NCBI RefSeq assembly: GCF_011761945.1
Contig: NZ_JAASQV010000001.1
Span: 1,054,001 to 1,118,000, forward strand
From: Sphingomonas leidyi
GTDB taxonomy: Bacteria > Pseudomonadota > Alphaproteobacteria > Sphingomonadales > Sphingomonadaceae
DNA: 64,000 nucleotides
Reading direction: 5' to 3'
How positions within the stretch are numbered: position 1 is the stretch's first letter; each line of letters begins with the position of its first letter. Below, piece after piece: positions 34,227 to 44,408 of this stretch. Both the position numbers and the translations under genes were made by a program. The notes below the pieces were generated by a model. It was given only the letters and a program-made list of their open reading frames with translations. It ran no database searches and was not told the DNA's origin.

Positions 34227-35620
34227 ACGTCATCGACCCCAATCTTCCGCTGTCGATCGCCAGGCTGGACGCCGAAGGACGGCTGATCGACGCCGAGGCA
34301 CGGCTGTTCGAGCTCAACATGCGTGCCGGCGGCACGATCGGCGCCCCGCTCGCCGTGCCGCAGATCGCCACGCTCGCACGGCTCTCGCAGCGGCTGGGCA
34401 TCGCAATCTCGCGCAACGTCATCGCCGCGGATGGCGAGGACGATCTCGAATTGTGGGTGCGGGCCGAGCCCGAGCAGGGCGGCGTGCGCCTCGAAGTCAG
34501 CGGCTGGCGGCTGCGGCCGGGCTGGCGCGCGCCGGCGGGCGAGCCCGAGCGCGACGGCGACTTCTTCCGCTCGGCGGCCGACTGGTTGTGGGAGACCGAC
34601 GCGTCGCTGCGCATAACCTTCCTCTCGATCGAGGCGGGCGCGCGCTACGGGTTCGACAGTTCGATGATGCTCGGCCAGCCGCTGACTCGGCTCTTCCGGC
34701 TCGAACAGGACGAGGCCGGCGAATTGCCGATCCTTTCCGCGGTCGCGGCGCACGGGCGGTTCGATGGGCAGAAGGCCGAACTGCGCGGCACCGGCCGGAT
34801 GGTGCGCCTGGCCGCCACGCCGCGCACCGATCCGGGCGGCCGCTTCGCCGGTTTCGTGGGGGCGGCGCACATGCTGGACCAGGCGATGCCGGCCGCGCCC
34901 AAGGTGGATGCGCCGGTGCCCGCCGCCGCCGTGCCCTTTGGCGGCTTCCCCGATTCGTTCAGCCAGCGGCTCGACCGGGCGCTGCGCGGACCGCTCGGCA
35001 AGATCATCGCCAATGCCGATTCGATCAGCGCGCAGACCGAAGGGCCGCTCAAGCCCGATTATGCGGAATATGCGAGCGATATCGCCAATGCCGGGCGGCA
35101 TCTGCTCGGGCTGGTCGACGACCTGGTCGATCTGCAGGCGATCGAGCGCGACGATTTCGACACGGCGGACGAGGAGATCGACCTGGCCGATGTCGCGCGC
35201 CGCGCCGCCGGGCTGCTCGCGGTGCGCGCCGCCCAGGCCGAGGTGCGGATCGACCGGCCGGCAATGGACGAGAGCATTCCGGTGCAGGGCGAGTTTCGCC
35301 GCGCGCTGCAGGTGCTGGTCAACCTGATCGGCAATGCGGTGCGCTATTCGCCGCCGGGCGGGATGGTGTGGATCCGGCTGGAGCGCGACGAGGCGCGCGG
35401 CCATGTGATCGTCGCCGATCAAGGCAAGGGCATCGCCCAGGCCGATCAGGAGAAGATCTTCGAGAAGTTCGGCCGCGTCGATCCGAACGAGCCCGGCGGA
35501 TCGGGGCTGGGCCTCTACATCGCCCGCCGGCTTGCCCGGGCGATGGGCGGCGACCTGGTGGTGGACAGCGCGCCGGGGCAGGGCGCCCGCTTCGTGTTCA
35601 GCCTGCCGATCCGGCAATAG
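34223..35620 (+). CDS. Histidine-kinase-like protein lacking the phospho-acceptor histidine
   Basis: 465 residues from GTG 34223. A PAS-like sensor region lies at about 110-220 (FFRSAADWLWETDASLRITFLS, GQPLTRLFRLEQDEAGELP). The dimerisation helix reads LDRALRGPLGKII (250-262), where normal kinases have HELRTPL: the His position is Arg252. The ATPase domain looks intact: N box NLIGNAVRYSPPGG (N371), G1 VADQGKGI, F box FEKFGR and G2 GSGLGLYIARRLA (426-438). So ATP binding is expected but autophosphorylation at the usual site is not. This resembles DivL of Caulobacter, which has Tyr there and acts as an allosteric regulator. It is coupled to the DUF2336 gene; no response regulator is adjacent. 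Confidence 0.85.
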   Translation: MNVIDPNLPLSIARLDAEGRLIDAEARLFELNMRAGGTIGAPLAVPQIATLARLSQRLGIAISRNVIAADGEDDLELWVRAEPEQGGVRLEVSGWRLRPGWRAPAGEPERDGDFFRSAADWLWETDASLRITFLSIEAGARYGFDSSMMLGQPLTRLFRLEQDEAGELPILSAVAAHGRFDGQKAELRGTGRMVRLAATPRTDPGGRFAGFVGAAHMLDQAMPAAPKVDAPVPAAAVPFGGFPDSFSQRLDRALRGPLGKIIANADSISAQTEGPLKPDYAEYASDIANAGRHLLGLVDDLVDLQAIERDDFDTADEEIDLADVARRAAGLLAVRAAQAEVRIDRPAMDESIPVQGEFRRALQVLVNLIGNAVRYSPPGGMVWIRLERDEARGHVIVADQGKGIAQADQEKIFEKFGRVDPNEPGGSGLGLYIARRLARAMGGDLVVDSAPGQGARFVFSLPIRQ

Positions 35621-35648
35621 GGCGCCCGCCGGAACCCGGCGGACGCCC
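35620..35648. terminator. Strong GC hairpin between convergent genes
   Basis: Arms GGGCG-C-CCGCCGG and CCGGCGG-A-CGCCC with loop AAC give 12 pairs and one mismatch, starting at the last base of the kinase gene and lying before the end of the convergent 35670 gene. Placement fits a bidirectional terminator; no T-run follows. Confidence 0.6.
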
Positions 35649-35669
35649 CAGCAGCCTCCTCAGGCTCGA

Positions 35670-35987
35670 TCAGCGGCGATAGCAGACCGTCACGCGGCGA
35701 TGATGGCGCCATTCGGTGCGGCAATAGCGATTGCCGCGATGATAGCGGCCGCGATCCCAGCCGCGACCACGGTCCCAGCCGCGGCCGCGATCCCAACCGC
35801 GATGGCGGCCGCGATCCCAATGGCGGCGGTCACGGTCGCGATGGCGCCAGTCCTGTGCCGCCGGCGCGGCGGCGGCCAGCGCGATCACGCTGGTGGTGGG
35901 TACCGGCGCGGCAGCGGCCGGCGTTGCGGCGCTGGCGATGCCGACAGTGGCGAGCGCGGCCGCGGCGATCAGCTTGGCAAGGTTCAT
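35670..35987 (-). CDS. Secreted Arg/Trp/Gly repeat protein
   Basis: 105 residues: a signal peptide (MNLAKLIAAAALATVGIASAATPAAA), a short Ala-rich linker, then a strongly basic part with repeated WDRGR/GWDRGR units (about residues 57-82) mixed with His and Asp, ending in a Cys-containing tail (YCRTEW, VTVCYRR). Two cysteines could form one disulfide. Similar short Arg/His-rich exported proteins are frequent in sphingomonads, but their job is unknown; binding to acidic polymers or metal is possible. Internal DNA repeats make the repeat number prone to change. Confidence 0.75.
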   Translation of the reverse strand: MNLAKLIAAAALATVGIASAATPAAAAPVPTTSVIALAAAAPAAQDWRHRDRDRRHWDRGRHRGWDRGRGWDRGRGWDRGRYHRGNRYCRTEWRHHRRVTVCYRR

Positions 35988-36074
35988 TTCGAGTCTCCAT
36001 TCCTCTCTTCCCGCATGGGCAGAACGATAGAGAAGCGATTGAGTCGCGTTGCTGAACCCGTTCGTATGCTGCGG

Positions 36075-36323
36075 TTAAGGTTGGCGCTCTCCGCGCTCGG
36101 CGCGGCGGGCGGCCTTGCGCTCGGCGCTGGTAGGGACGAGGCGGACCCCGCCGACCAGGATCGCGCTCAGCAAGGCGATGATGCCGCCGCGGATCGCCCA
36201 GGTCTGGCTGCCGATCATCGGGCTGGAAGCAGGCAGATGGAGGATGCCGAGGCCCTGGAGCATGAATACCACGCCCGCGAGGATGCCGAGGATGCCGGCG
36301 AGGATCAGGATGTTCTGGCGCAT
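36075..36323 (-). CDS. Small two-helix membrane protein
   Basis: 82 residues with two membrane segments (ILILAGILGILAGVVFMLQGLGIL and AIRGGIIALLSAILVGGVRLV) and a basic cytoplasmic tail (SAERKAARRAERGE). ATG 36323 has a GGAG sequence 8 nt upstream. The intermembrane PASSPMIGSQTWAIRG stretch recurs in small membrane proteins of this order; function unknown. It lies downstream of gltA with a strong terminator between them, so it is probably a separate unit. Confidence 0.75.
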   Translation of the reverse strand: MRQNILILAGILGILAGVVFMLQGLGILHLPASSPMIGSQTWAIRGGIIALLSAILVGGVRLVPTSAERKAARRAERGERQP

Positions 36324-36361
36324 TCCACGACTCCGAAGCGAAGGTCGCGGATGGTTAACCG

Positions 36362-36397
36362 AAAACGCCGCCCCCGCGAAGGCAGGGACGGCGTTTT
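36362..36397 (-). terminator. Rho-independent terminator of gltA
   Basis: On the minus strand the sequence reads AAAACGCCG, a loop of about 18 nt that can pair further (CCC with GGG), then CGGCGTTTT: a 9-bp stem whose 3' side ends in four T. It lies 25-60 nt past the gltA stop. The mirror image works for the plus strand too. Confidence 0.75.
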
Positions 36398-36421
36398 CGA
36401 GCCGATATCGGGAAGGGCGGC

Positions 36422-37705
36422 TCAGCGCTGGCCGACGGGCACGTAATCGCGCTGCACGGGGCCGGTGTAGAGCTGGCGCGGACGGCCGATCTTCTGCTCG
36501 GGATCCGAGATCATCTCGTTCCACTGCGCCACCCAGCCCACGGTGCGGGCCAGCGCGAACAGCGCGGTGAACATGGTGGTCGGGAAGCCGATCGCCGAGA
36601 GGATCACGCCCGAATAGAAGTCCACGTTCGGGAACAGCTTCTTCTCGATGAAATAGGGGTCGTTGAGCGCCATTTCCTCGAGCTGCAGCGCCACTTCGAA
36701 CACCGGGTCGTTGACCTTGAGCGCGTCGAACACCTCGCGCACCGTCTTCTGCATCACGGTCGCGCGGGGATCGTAGTTCTTGTAGACGCGGTGGCCGAAG
36801 CCCATCAGGCGGAACGGGTCGTTCTTGTCCTTGGCGCGGGCGATATATTCGGGAATGCGCTCCGGACGGCCGATCTCGCGCAGCATGTTGAGCGCCGCCT
36901 CGTTGGCGCCGCCATGCGCCGGGCCCCACAGACAGGCGATGCCCGCCGCGATGCAGGCGAAGGGATTGGCGCCCGACGAACCGGCGAGGCGCACGGTCGA
37001 GGTCGAGGCGTTCTGCTCATGGTCGGCATGGAGGATGAAGATGCGGTCCAGCGCCTTCTCGACGACCGGGTTCACTTCATAGGGCTCCGCCGGCACGCCG
37101 AAGGTCATGCGCAGGAAATTGCCGGTGTAGCTCAGGTCGTTCTGCGGATAGAGGAACGGCTGGCCGACGCTGTACTTGTAGGCCATCGCCGCGATCGTCG
37201 GCATCTTCGCGATCAGCCGGTGCGACGCGATCATCCGCTGCTGCGGATCGGTGATGTCGGTCGAATCGTGATAGAAGGCCGAAAGCGCGCCGACCACGCC
37301 GCACATCACCGCCATCGGGTGCGCGTCGCGGCGGAAACCGCGATAGAAGGTCGCCAGCTGCTCGTGCAGCATCGTGTGGCGGGTGATCGTGTGGCTGAAC
37401 TTGTCGAGCTCGTCCTGCGAGGGCAGCTCGCCGTTCAGCAGGAGGTAGCTGACCTCCATGAAGCTCGAATGCTCGGCGAGCTGGCCGATCGGATAGCCGC
37501 GATGGAGCAGCACGCCCTCGTCGCCGTCGATATAGGTCAGGCCCGATTCGCACGACGCGGTCGACGTGAAGCCGGGGTCGTAGGTGAACATGCCGGTCTG
37601 GCCATAGAGCTTGCGGATGTCGATGACGTCCGGTCCGACGCTGCCCGACAGGACCGGATACTCGACATCCTTCCCCGGAACCTGCAGCTTCGCGGTATCG
37701 CTCAT
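36422..37705 (-). CDS. gltA: Citrate synthase (type II)
   Basis: 427-residue TCA-cycle entry enzyme. Recognisable blocks: [30 protein letters not shown], the long helical region ([32 protein letters not shown]), [41 protein letters not shown] (catalytic His in the HEQN and GPAHGGAN segments) and [14 protein letters not shown] (second catalytic His, substrate Arg), with the active-site Asp further on (NVDFYSG). Length and the N-terminal beta-domain match the hexameric, NADH-sensitive Gram-negative type. It stands 33 nt downstream of gltX on the same strand. Confidence 0.97.
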   Translation of the reverse strand: MSDTAKLQVPGKDVEYPVLSGSVGPDVIDIRKLYGQTGMFTYDPGFTSTASCESGLTYIDGDEGVLLHRGYPIGQLAEHSSFMEVSYLLLNGELPSQDELDKFSHTITRHTMLHEQLATFYRGFRRDAHPMAVMCGVVGALSAFYHDSTDITDPQQRMIASHRLIAKMPTIAAMAYKYSVGQPFLYPQNDLSYTGNFLRMTFGVPAEPYEVNPVVEKALDRIFILHADHEQNASTSTVRLAGSSGANPFACIAAGIACLWGPAHGGANEAALNMLREIGRPERIPEYIARAKDKNDPFRLMGFGHRVYKNYDPRATVMQKTVREVFDALKVNDPVFEVALQLEEMALNDPYFIEKKLFPNVDFYSGVILSAIGFPTTMFTALFALARTVGWVAQWNEMISDPEQKIGRPRQLYTGPVQRDYVPVGQR

Positions 37706-37738
37706 AAACGTCGTCCTATCTTTGGGCCGGGCCTGGAA

Positions 37739-39178
37739 TCAGGCCGGCACGGTCATCTGATCAGCGATGCGGGCCAGGCTCTCCTCGCGCCCCAGCAGAG
37801 CCAGGACGTCGAAGATGCCCGGGGACGTCCGGCGCCCGGTGAGCGCCGCGCGCAAAGGCTGCGCGGCCGCACCGAGCTTGACACCCGCATCTTCCGCAAC
37901 GGTGCGTACCGCCGCTTCGAGCGCTTCCGTATCCCAGCTTTCCACGCCGTCAAGCGCGGCGTGCAGCTGGGCCAGCAGCGCCCGCGCGTCGCCCTCTAGC
38001 AGAGCCTGGGCACCGTCGTCCAATTCCAGTGGGCGGGTGCGAAACAGGAAGGCCGCTCCGTCCGCCAATTCGAGGAGATTCGCGGCGCGCGGCTTCAGTG
38101 CAGCCATGCTGCGGCGCAGAAGATCCCGCTGCGATTCCGAAAGTTCGAAACCGATTCGCGCGGCTACCAGATCGGCGAGGCGATCATCGTCCGTGGCGCG
38201 GATATAGTGGCCGTTGAGATTCTCGAGCTTCTTGAGGTCGAAGCGGGAGGGCGATTTGCCGACGCCGGACAGCTCGAACCATGCGATCGCCTGTTCGCGG
38301 CTGATGATCTCGTCGTCGCCATGCCCCCAGCCGAGCCGGAGCAGATAGTTGGACAGCGCCTCGGGCAGGATGCCGAGCTGGTCGCGATATTCGTCGACCG
38401 CGACGGCATTCTTGCGCTTCGACATCTTGGTGCCGTCGGGATTGAAGATCAGCGGGATGTGCGCGTACTGGGGCTCTTCCCAGCCTCCCTCGATCGCCTG
38501 CATGGCGCGATAGATCGGCAGCTGGCGGAACGCGTTGTTGAGGTGATCGTCGCCGCGGATCACATGCGTCACGCCCATGTCGTGATCGTCGACCACCACT
38601 GCGAGCATATAGGTCGGCGTGCCGTCCGAACGGAGCAGGACGAGATCGTCCAGCTCGCTGTTGTTGACGGTGACCGGGCCCTGGACATGATCCTCGATCG
38701 TCACCGCGCCTTCTCGCGGCGCCTTCAGGCGGATGACATAGGGCGCGTTGCCGCCCTCGGCGGGGTCGCGGTCGCGCCAGCGGCCGTCATAGCGCAGGGG
38801 CTGCTTGTTCGCCTTCTGCTCGGCGCGCATCGCCTCCAGCTCCTCGGCGGTGGCGAAGCACTTATAGGCATGGCCGCCCGCGAGCATTGCGTGCGCCACC
38901 TGGGCGTGCCGCTCGGCGCGGGCGAACTGATAGACTTCGTCGCCGTCCCAATCGAGGTTCAGCCAGCGCATCCCGTCGAGGATCGCGGCAATCGCCGGCT
39001 CGGTCGAGCGCGCGCGATCGGTATCCTCGATGCGCAGCAGGAACTTGCCGCCATGATGGCGGGCGAACAGCAGGTTGAACAGCGCGGTGCGCGCGCCGCC
39101 GATGTGGAGAAAACCCGTAGGCGACGGCGCGAACCGCGTGACGACCCGTTTCGCACCCGTATCAGATGTTGCGCCCAA
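37739..39178 (-). CDS. gltX: Glutamyl-tRNA synthetase
   Basis: 479-residue class I synthetase. The HIGH motif is in [21 protein letters not shown] and the KMSKS loop is KMSKRKNAV. Also visible are the Glu-binding [11 protein letters not shown] and the [34 protein letters not shown] block. The C-terminal anticodon domain ends in [23 protein letters not shown]. No ATG lies close to the homology start; TTG 39178 with a GGGAG sequence 9 nt upstream is the best candidate. It is divergent from comEC, the starts only 28 nt apart, so the promoters must overlap or lie inside the genes. Confidence 0.95.
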   Translation of the reverse strand: MGATSDTGAKRVVTRFAPSPTGFLHIGGARTALFNLLFARHHGGKFLLRIEDTDRARSTEPAIAAILDGMRWLNLDWDGDEVYQFARAERHAQVAHAMLAGGHAYKCFATAEELEAMRAEQKANKQPLRYDGRWRDRDPAEGGNAPYVIRLKAPREGAVTIEDHVQGPVTVNNSELDDLVLLRSDGTPTYMLAVVVDDHDMGVTHVIRGDDHLNNAFRQLPIYRAMQAIEGGWEEPQYAHIPLIFNPDGTKMSKRKNAVAVDEYRDQLGILPEALSNYLLRLGWGHGDDEIISREQAIAWFELSGVGKSPSRFDLKKLENLNGHYIRATDDDRLADLVAARIGFELSESQRDLLRRSMAALKPRAANLLELADGAAFLFRTRPLELDDGAQALLEGDARALLAQLHAALDGVESWDTEALEAAVRTVAEDAGVKLGAAAQPLRAALTGRRTSPGIFDVLALLGREESLARIADQMTVPA

Positions 39179-39206
39179 CCGCGCTTGCTCCCAGACTAGA
39201 TTTCCG

Positions 39207-41361
39207 ATGGCCCATTCAGCCGCCGCAGGCGCCCCTAGCACGGGGTTTTCCCACCTTCAAATGGGGGGTGCGGCACTGTTCCGCCAGACCGGGGAGGCAG
39301 TCGAGCGCTGGCTCGAGGCGGAACGGGCGCAGTTGCCGCTCTGGCTGCCCGTGGCGCTGGGCGGCGGGATTACCGCCTGGTTCCTGCTCTCCGACGCGAC
39401 GCGCTGGATCGCGTTCCTGCTTGCAGCGGGCGCGGTGGCGCTGCTGGGGCTGGTGCTGCCCGGGCGGCTGGGGCGGGTGCTGCTGCTCGGCGGGCTTGCC
39501 CTGGTAGCTGGGTGCGCGCTGATCTGGTGGCGGGCGGAACATGTCGCGGCGCCCGTGCTGGCGCGGCCGGCAGTGGTGGAGATGACCGGCCGCGTGGCGG
39601 CCATCGAGCCGCTGCCGGCGCGCGCGCTGGTGCGGGTGACGCTGTTGCCGGGCCGGCGCGACCTGCCGCCGCGGGTGCGCGTGAACCTGGCGGCGAAGGA
39701 CGTGCCCGAAGGCGTGGCGCGCGGCGCGACGGTGCGGCTGCGGGCCCGGCTGATGCCGCCCGCGGGCGCGTCGGTGCCGGGCGGTTACGACTTCGCCCGC
39801 GCGGCATGGTTCAACGGCCTGGGGGCGACGGGCAAGGGCTTCGCCCCGGTGGACGTGGTGGCGCCCGCCGAAGCATCGGGCGCGGACCTGCGCGCCGCGC
39901 TCTCGGCGCATATCCAGTCGCGTATTCCGGGCAGCGGCGGCGGCATCGCTTCCGCGCTCGCCACGGGGGACGAAGGCGCGATCGCCGAAGCCGATGTCGA
40001 GGCGATGCAGCGCTCGGGCCTTGCGCACCTTCTCTCGGTGAGCGGGTTGCACGTGACGGCAGTGACCGCGGCGGCGATGCTGCTGGTGCTCAAGCTGCTC
40101 GCCCTGAGCCCGACGCTGGCGGCTGCCGCTGGTCGCGGCCGGGGCGGGGGCGCTGGCCGCGATCGGCTATACTTGGCTCACCGGCGCCGAAGTGCCGACG
40201 ATCCGCTCCTGCGTCGCCGCGTTGCTCGTGCTGCTGGCGCTCAGCCTGGGACGCGAGGCGATCACGCTGCGGCTCGTCGCGGCGGGCGCGCTGCTCGTGC
40301 TGCTGCTCTGGCCCGAGGCGCTGGCGGGGGCCAGCTTCCAGCTGAGCTTTGCGGCGGTGACGGCGATCGTCGCGTTGCACGAGAGCCCGCGCATGCATCG
40401 CTGGTTCGGCAAGCGCGAGGAGGGTCGGGGCGCGGCGCTGCTGCGCGGTGCCGGCTCGCTGTTGCTCACCGGGGTGGTGGTCGAACTGGCACTGATGCCG
40501 ATCGGGCTGTTCCACTTTCACCAGGCCGGCCTCTATGGCGCGCTCGCCAACATCGTCGCCATCCCGCTCACGACCTTCGTGATCATGCCGCTCGAGGCGC
40601 TGGCATTGCTGCTCGACCTGATCGGGCTCGGCGATCCCGCCTGGTGGCTCACCGCGCGGACGCTCGACCTGCTGCTCTGGCTGGCCCGGACCGCCGCTTC
40701 GGCGCCGGGCGCGGTGGCGGCGCTGCCGGCAATGCCGCACGGCGCCTTCGCGCTGGCGATGGCAGGCAGCCTGTGGCTGGCCCTGTGGCGTACCCGGGTG
40801 CGCTGGGTGGGCGCGGCGCCGCTGGCGATCGGGCTGGCCTGGATGCTCGCCACGCCCGCGCCCGATCTGATCGTCACCGGGGACGGGCGGCATCTCGCGA
40901 TTCGCATGTCCGATGGCAGCATGGCCCTGCTGCGCGACCGGGCGGGGGACTATACCCGGGACATGCTGGCCGAGACGGGCGGCTCCGATGCCGAGCCGGT
41001 TGCGCTCGCCGACCAGCCGGGCGCGCGATGCAGCCTGGACCTCTGCATGATCGAGCATCGGGCTGGTGGCCGCGCCTGGCGCGTGGCGGCGACGCGGAGC
41101 GGCTATGCGCTGCCCTGGGCCGAGTTCATCGCCCTGTGCCGCAGCGTCGACGTGATGATCAGTGACCGGCGCCTGCCGCCCGGCTGCATGCCGCGCTGGC
41201 TCAAGCTCGACCGGCCGGCGCTGGCGAAGACCGGCGGGGTGGCGATCGCCTTTGCCAGCGGGCGGGTGACGATGGTGCGCGGGGCGGGGCGGCACCCCTG
41301 GCTAGATCCGTCCAGGGTACAGCCGGCCCGCACTCCCATTGCCGGGGCGCGAAATCCCTAG
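39207..41361 (+). pseudogene. comEC: ComEC/Rec2-family DNA-uptake membrane protein, split by a frameshift
   Basis: Inner-membrane channel protein of natural transformation. From ATG 39207 the first frame gives N-terminal membrane segments, the OB-like DUF4131 region and the competence-domain start (IASALATGDEGAIAEADVEAMQRSGLAHLLSVSGLHVTAV). After LLALSPTLA (codon ending 40121) homology continues in the next frame from 40123 (LPLVAAGAGALAAIGYTWLTGAEVPTIRSCVAALLVL) to the stop at 41361, including LAGASFQLSFAAV and the degenerate beta-lactamase-like end (DLIVTGDGRHLAIR). Joined length would be about 718 residues, normal for the family. One extra base at about 40122, or a small deletion, breaks the gene. 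Both halves look otherwise intact, so either a recent mutation or a sequencing error is likely. Confidence 0.85.
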
Positions 41362-41381
41362 CTTTCAGCCGGGCCGGGCGC

Positions 41382-42074
41382 TCAATATTTGCGAAGCAGC
41401 CCGGCAAGGCGGCCCTGCACGCGGACCTGGTCGGGACGGTAGCGCTGGGGATTGTAATCGCGATTGGCCGGATCGAGGCGGATCATCGCGCCTTCCTTGC
41501 GGAAATATTTCAGCGTCGCTTCATTCTCGTCGATCAGCGCCACCACGATTTCGCCGTCCCGGGCAGTCTCGGTGCGGCGGATCAGGGCATAGTCGCCGTC
41601 GAGAATGCCGGCCTCGACCATCGAATCGCCCGCCACTTCGAGCGCATAATGCTCGCCCGCGCCGAGCAGCGCGGCGGGAACGGGCAGCATGGCCGAATCC
41701 TGCAGCGCCTCGATCGGCGTGCCGGCGGCGATGCGGCCGTGCAGGGGAATCTCGACCACGTCATTGGCGGGAGCCGGGAGTGTCGACGGCGCGGAAGTTG
41801 CGGAAGTCGAGGCCATGGGAGACGCGGTTTTCGTTCCCGAAGCCTTCTTGGTCTCGCCCCGTTCCGGCATGCGCAGCACTTCAAGCGCGCGGGCACGATT
41901 GGGCAGGCGGCGAATGAACTCGCGCTCCTCCAGTGCCGAGATCAGCCGATGGACACCCGACTTCGACTTGAGGTCGAGCGCTTCCTTCATTTCCTCGAAC
42001 GAAGGTGACACGCCAGTCTCGGCAAGCCGATCGGCAATGAAGCAGATGAGCTCGTGCTGCTTGCGCGTGAGCAT
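41382..42074 (-). CDS. lexA: LexA repressor (SOS response regulator)
   Basis: 230-residue repressor-protease. N-terminal winged helix ([58 protein letters not shown] pattern), a linker rich in Ala/Ser/Thr (about 75-110), the Ala-Gly autocleavage site in [12 protein letters not shown], and the catalytic Ser in LEVAGDSM with the partner Lys in the following [17 protein letters not shown] region. The long linker is typical of alphaproteobacterial LexA. An SOS box lies 19-33 nt before the ATG, so it should repress itself. It follows moeA on the same strand and converges with comEC, 20 nt apart. Confidence 0.96.
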   Translation of the reverse strand: MLTRKQHELICFIADRLAETGVSPSFEEMKEALDLKSKSGVHRLISALEEREFIRRLPNRARALEVLRMPERGETKKASGTKTASPMASTSATSAPSTLPAPANDVVEIPLHGRIAAGTPIEALQDSAMLPVPAALLGAGEHYALEVAGDSMVEAGILDGDYALIRRTETARDGEIVVALIDENEATLKYFRKEGAMIRLDPANRDYNPQRYRPDQVRVQGRLAGLLRKY

Positions 42075-42092
42075 CCAGTTTCTCCCGGTCTG

Positions 42093-42107
42093 GAACAGAC
42101 TGGGAAC
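42093..42107. promoter_or_regulatory. SOS box (LexA operator), GAAC-N7-GAAC
   Basis: Exact match to the alphaproteobacterial LexA operator (GTTC-N7-GTTC in the other orientation), 19 nt upstream of the lexA start codon. A further half-site GTTCC at 42119-42123 forms an inverted repeat with the GGAAC at 42103-42107, spaced by 11 nt, so two LexA dimers might bind. Confidence 0.85.
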
Positions 42108-42132
42108 GTTTTTGCAATGTTCCGCTTGCTTG

Positions 42133-43317
42133 TCAAGCGATGTCGAGGATTTCCGCCGAGTCGCCGGTTTTCGCCTCAGGAGCGCCCGCCGGGCGGACGA
42201 TCAGGCAGGTGGCGCGCGCCAGCGTGCGCAGCATCGAGGAATCCTGGATCGTCGCGGCGCGGGCATGGCCGTCGATCAGCTCGGCGCGGAGATAATCGGC
42301 GCGGGGGCCGGTGGCGGGCAAGGGCTCGCCCAGGGGAACGGTGCGAGTGCGCGGCAGCGGATCGGCGGCACCGGCGAGACGCGCGACCAGCGGACGGACG
42401 AAGAGGGTCGCGGTGACGAAGGCAGAGACGGGATTGCCGGGCAGGCCGAGCACCGCCGCATCGCCCAGCCGACCGGCCATCATCGGCTTGCCGGGCCGCA
42501 GCGCGATCTTCCAGAAATCGATCGCTGCGCCGGCGGCCTCCAGCGCGGGGCGGACAAGGTCGTGATCGCCGACCGAGGCGCCGCCGGTGGTGACGAGCAA
42601 ATCGCAGTCGAGCGCGCGGAACGCCGCTTCGAGCACGTCCTGGCGATCGGGCAGGATGCCGAGGTCGATCAGCTCGACCGGCAGCCCGGCGAGCTGTGCC
42701 GCGAGGAGCAGGCGGTTGGTCTCGGGGATCTGGTCGGGGCCAAGCGGCGCGCCGGGGGGAACGAGCTCGTCGCCGGTGGAAAGCAGCGCGACGCGCACCT
42801 TGCGGCGGACGGGCAGGGCGGCATGGCCCGCGATCGCGGCGAGCGCGATCCGGGCGGGCGTGATCGCTTCCCCGGCGCGGATGAGCAGGTCGTCCTGGGC
42901 GAAATCGAGCCCGCGCGGACGGACGCTGCTGCCCGGATGCGGCGGGCCTTCGCCGGCGAGCGCGAGGCGGCTGCCGTCGCGGGCGGCTTCCTCCTGCACC
43001 AGTACGGTATCGGCGCCGGGCGGGAGCGGGGCGCCGGTGAAGATGCGCAGCGCCTGGCCGGGGCCGATCCCGCCGCCGAAGCCATGGCCGGCAGCGCTTT
43101 CCCCGATCACCTCCCAGGGGCCGGGCAGGTCGGCGAAGCGGATGGCATAGCCGTCCATCGAGGAGAGATCGGAGGCGGGCTGGGTGCGCAGCGCCGCCAC
43201 GTCCCGGGCCGCCCATCGCCCTGCCGTCTCGGCGAGCGGGCATGTCTCCTCCGCCACCGGCATGGCGCGCGCGAGCAGGCGGCGCTGGGCTTCGGCGACG
43301 GGGAGGAGGGCGGACAT
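42133..43317 (-). CDS. moeA: Molybdopterin molybdenumtransferase MoeA
   Basis: 394-residue enzyme inserting molybdate into molybdopterin. Blocks seen: [13 protein letters not shown] (conserved MDG(Y/F)A), [98 protein letters not shown] (GGxSxGxxD of the MoCF domain), [14 protein letters not shown] and [12 protein letters not shown]. All active-site patterns are intact and length is normal. It lies 58 nt upstream of lexA on the same strand; moaC is at 45.2 kb. Confidence 0.96.
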   Translation of the reverse strand: MSALLPVAEAQRRLLARAMPVAEETCPLAETAGRWAARDVAALRTQPASDLSSMDGYAIRFADLPGPWEVIGESAAGHGFGGGIGPGQALRIFTGAPLPPGADTVLVQEEAARDGSRLALAGEGPPHPGSSVRPRGLDFAQDDLLIRAGEAITPARIALAAIAGHAALPVRRKVRVALLSTGDELVPPGAPLGPDQIPETNRLLLAAQLAGLPVELIDLGILPDRQDVLEAAFRALDCDLLVTTGGASVGDHDLVRPALEAAGAAIDFWKIALRPGKPMMAGRLGDAAVLGLPGNPVSAFVTATLFVRPLVARLAGAADPLPRTRTVPLGEPLPATGPRADYLRAELIDGHARAATIQDSSMLRTLARATCLIVRPAGAPEAKTGDSAEILDIA

Positions 43318-43355
43318 GGATCCGGCCTAGGCCAGCGCCGCGCACGGCGCCAGCC

Positions 43356-44306
43356 TCAGGATCGGCCGGCGATCCGCCCCAGGTCGTGCTGCTTCAGCGG
43401 CAGGCGGAATTCGCACAGGAAGCGGTGGCGGTCGTCGGTTTCGATCACCGAAGCCGGGCCGCCGCCGATGTTCGGCAGCGAGATCCACAGCTGGGCGCCG
43501 GTGGCGAAGGGCGCGCGCGTCTCGAACTCGACGAGCTGGGGCGTGATCGCGCGCAGCTTGACGTTCCACCAGCGCACGCCCTCGCGCACGCGTGCCGGCG
43601 CGTCGAGGCGGATCGCCTGCTTGTCCGGGATCAGCCCGGTCGGCTCGTGCATCATCGCGACCCGCGTGTGATGCGACGGAGTCTGCTGCACCTGGCGCAG
43701 CCACGGCATCAGCACCTGCCAGGGCAGGTCCTCGTCAAAGGCGACGCCGGCGAGATTGCCCTGCGACCATTTCACTGCGCCGTCGAGCGGACGCAGGCCG
43801 TCGAAGTTGATCTGCACCAGATCGCCCAGCTGGAGCGCGATATCGGTCTCGAAGCCGCAGCCGCCCTGGGAGAGGTTGCGGCTGCGCGTGAATTCGACCT
43901 GGTTGCCGCGGCGCACGCAGATCGTCTGGTGCAGCTCGACGCGGGGCACCGAGCGGCGCTCGGCGGGAAGGGCGGCGAGATTGCGGGCGAGCGTGCCGAT
44001 CACGTCGATCGGCAAGTCGAACAGGAAGCCCGCCGAGCCCTGCTCGGTCCAGGCGATGCGGCCGGGCAGCGACTGGCCGTTGGCGAGTTCGAGCCGGAGC
44101 CCTTCTTCCTCCACCACCTCGTCATCGAGCTGGAGCATGGCGCCGACCGCGCTGAGCTTGCGGATCGCGCAGGCCAGGCGGCCGGTCTCGCCGGCCAGGA
44201 AGGCCGAATCGAACGCGGCATGCTCGCCGGGTTCGGCAAGAAGCTGCGTGCCCGGAGGCTCGGCCGACAGGCTGAAAATGGTGGAGGACGCAAGTCCTTG
44301 TCGCAT
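43356..44306 (-). CDS. Tandem PilZ-domain protein
   Basis: 316 residues. At least two PilZ-like modules: a central one with RRSVPRVELHQTICVRRGNQVEFTRSRNLSQGGCGFETDI (RxxxR followed by (N/D)xSxxG, both needed for c-di-GMP) and a first one around residues 45-105 (LACAIRKLSAVGAMLQLDDEVVEEEGLRLEL) that lacks the basic motif. The C-terminal part (LRAITPQLVEFETRAPFATGAQLWISLPNIGG) looks like a third, degenerate copy. So one c-di-GMP site and one or two protein-protein modules are predicted. The neighbouring genes give no hint of the target. Confidence 0.8.
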   Translation of the reverse strand: MRQGLASSTIFSLSAEPPGTQLLAEPGEHAAFDSAFLAGETGRLACAIRKLSAVGAMLQLDDEVVEEEGLRLELANGQSLPGRIAWTEQGSAGFLFDLPIDVIGTLARNLAALPAERRSVPRVELHQTICVRRGNQVEFTRSRNLSQGGCGFETDIALQLGDLVQINFDGLRPLDGAVKWSQGNLAGVAFDEDLPWQVLMPWLRQVQQTPSHHTRVAMMHEPTGLIPDKQAIRLDAPARVREGVRWWNVKLRAITPQLVEFETRAPFATGAQLWISLPNIGGGPASVIETDDRHRFLCEFRLPLKQHDLGRIAGRS

Positions 44307-44408
44307 AAATGATTTTCCCGCCCCGGCCCATGCGGATAGTGGAGCCCAGGATCTGAAGGCGGGGTTAATCCGCAGGGTTGCGGAATTCCTAATGCGCGCG
44401 CCGAACCC

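Noticed and set aside
38207..39199. 330-aa plus-strand frame antisense to gltX
   Set aside because: Shadow of gltX; repeated short hydrophobic and Arg/Gly-rich runs with no domain.
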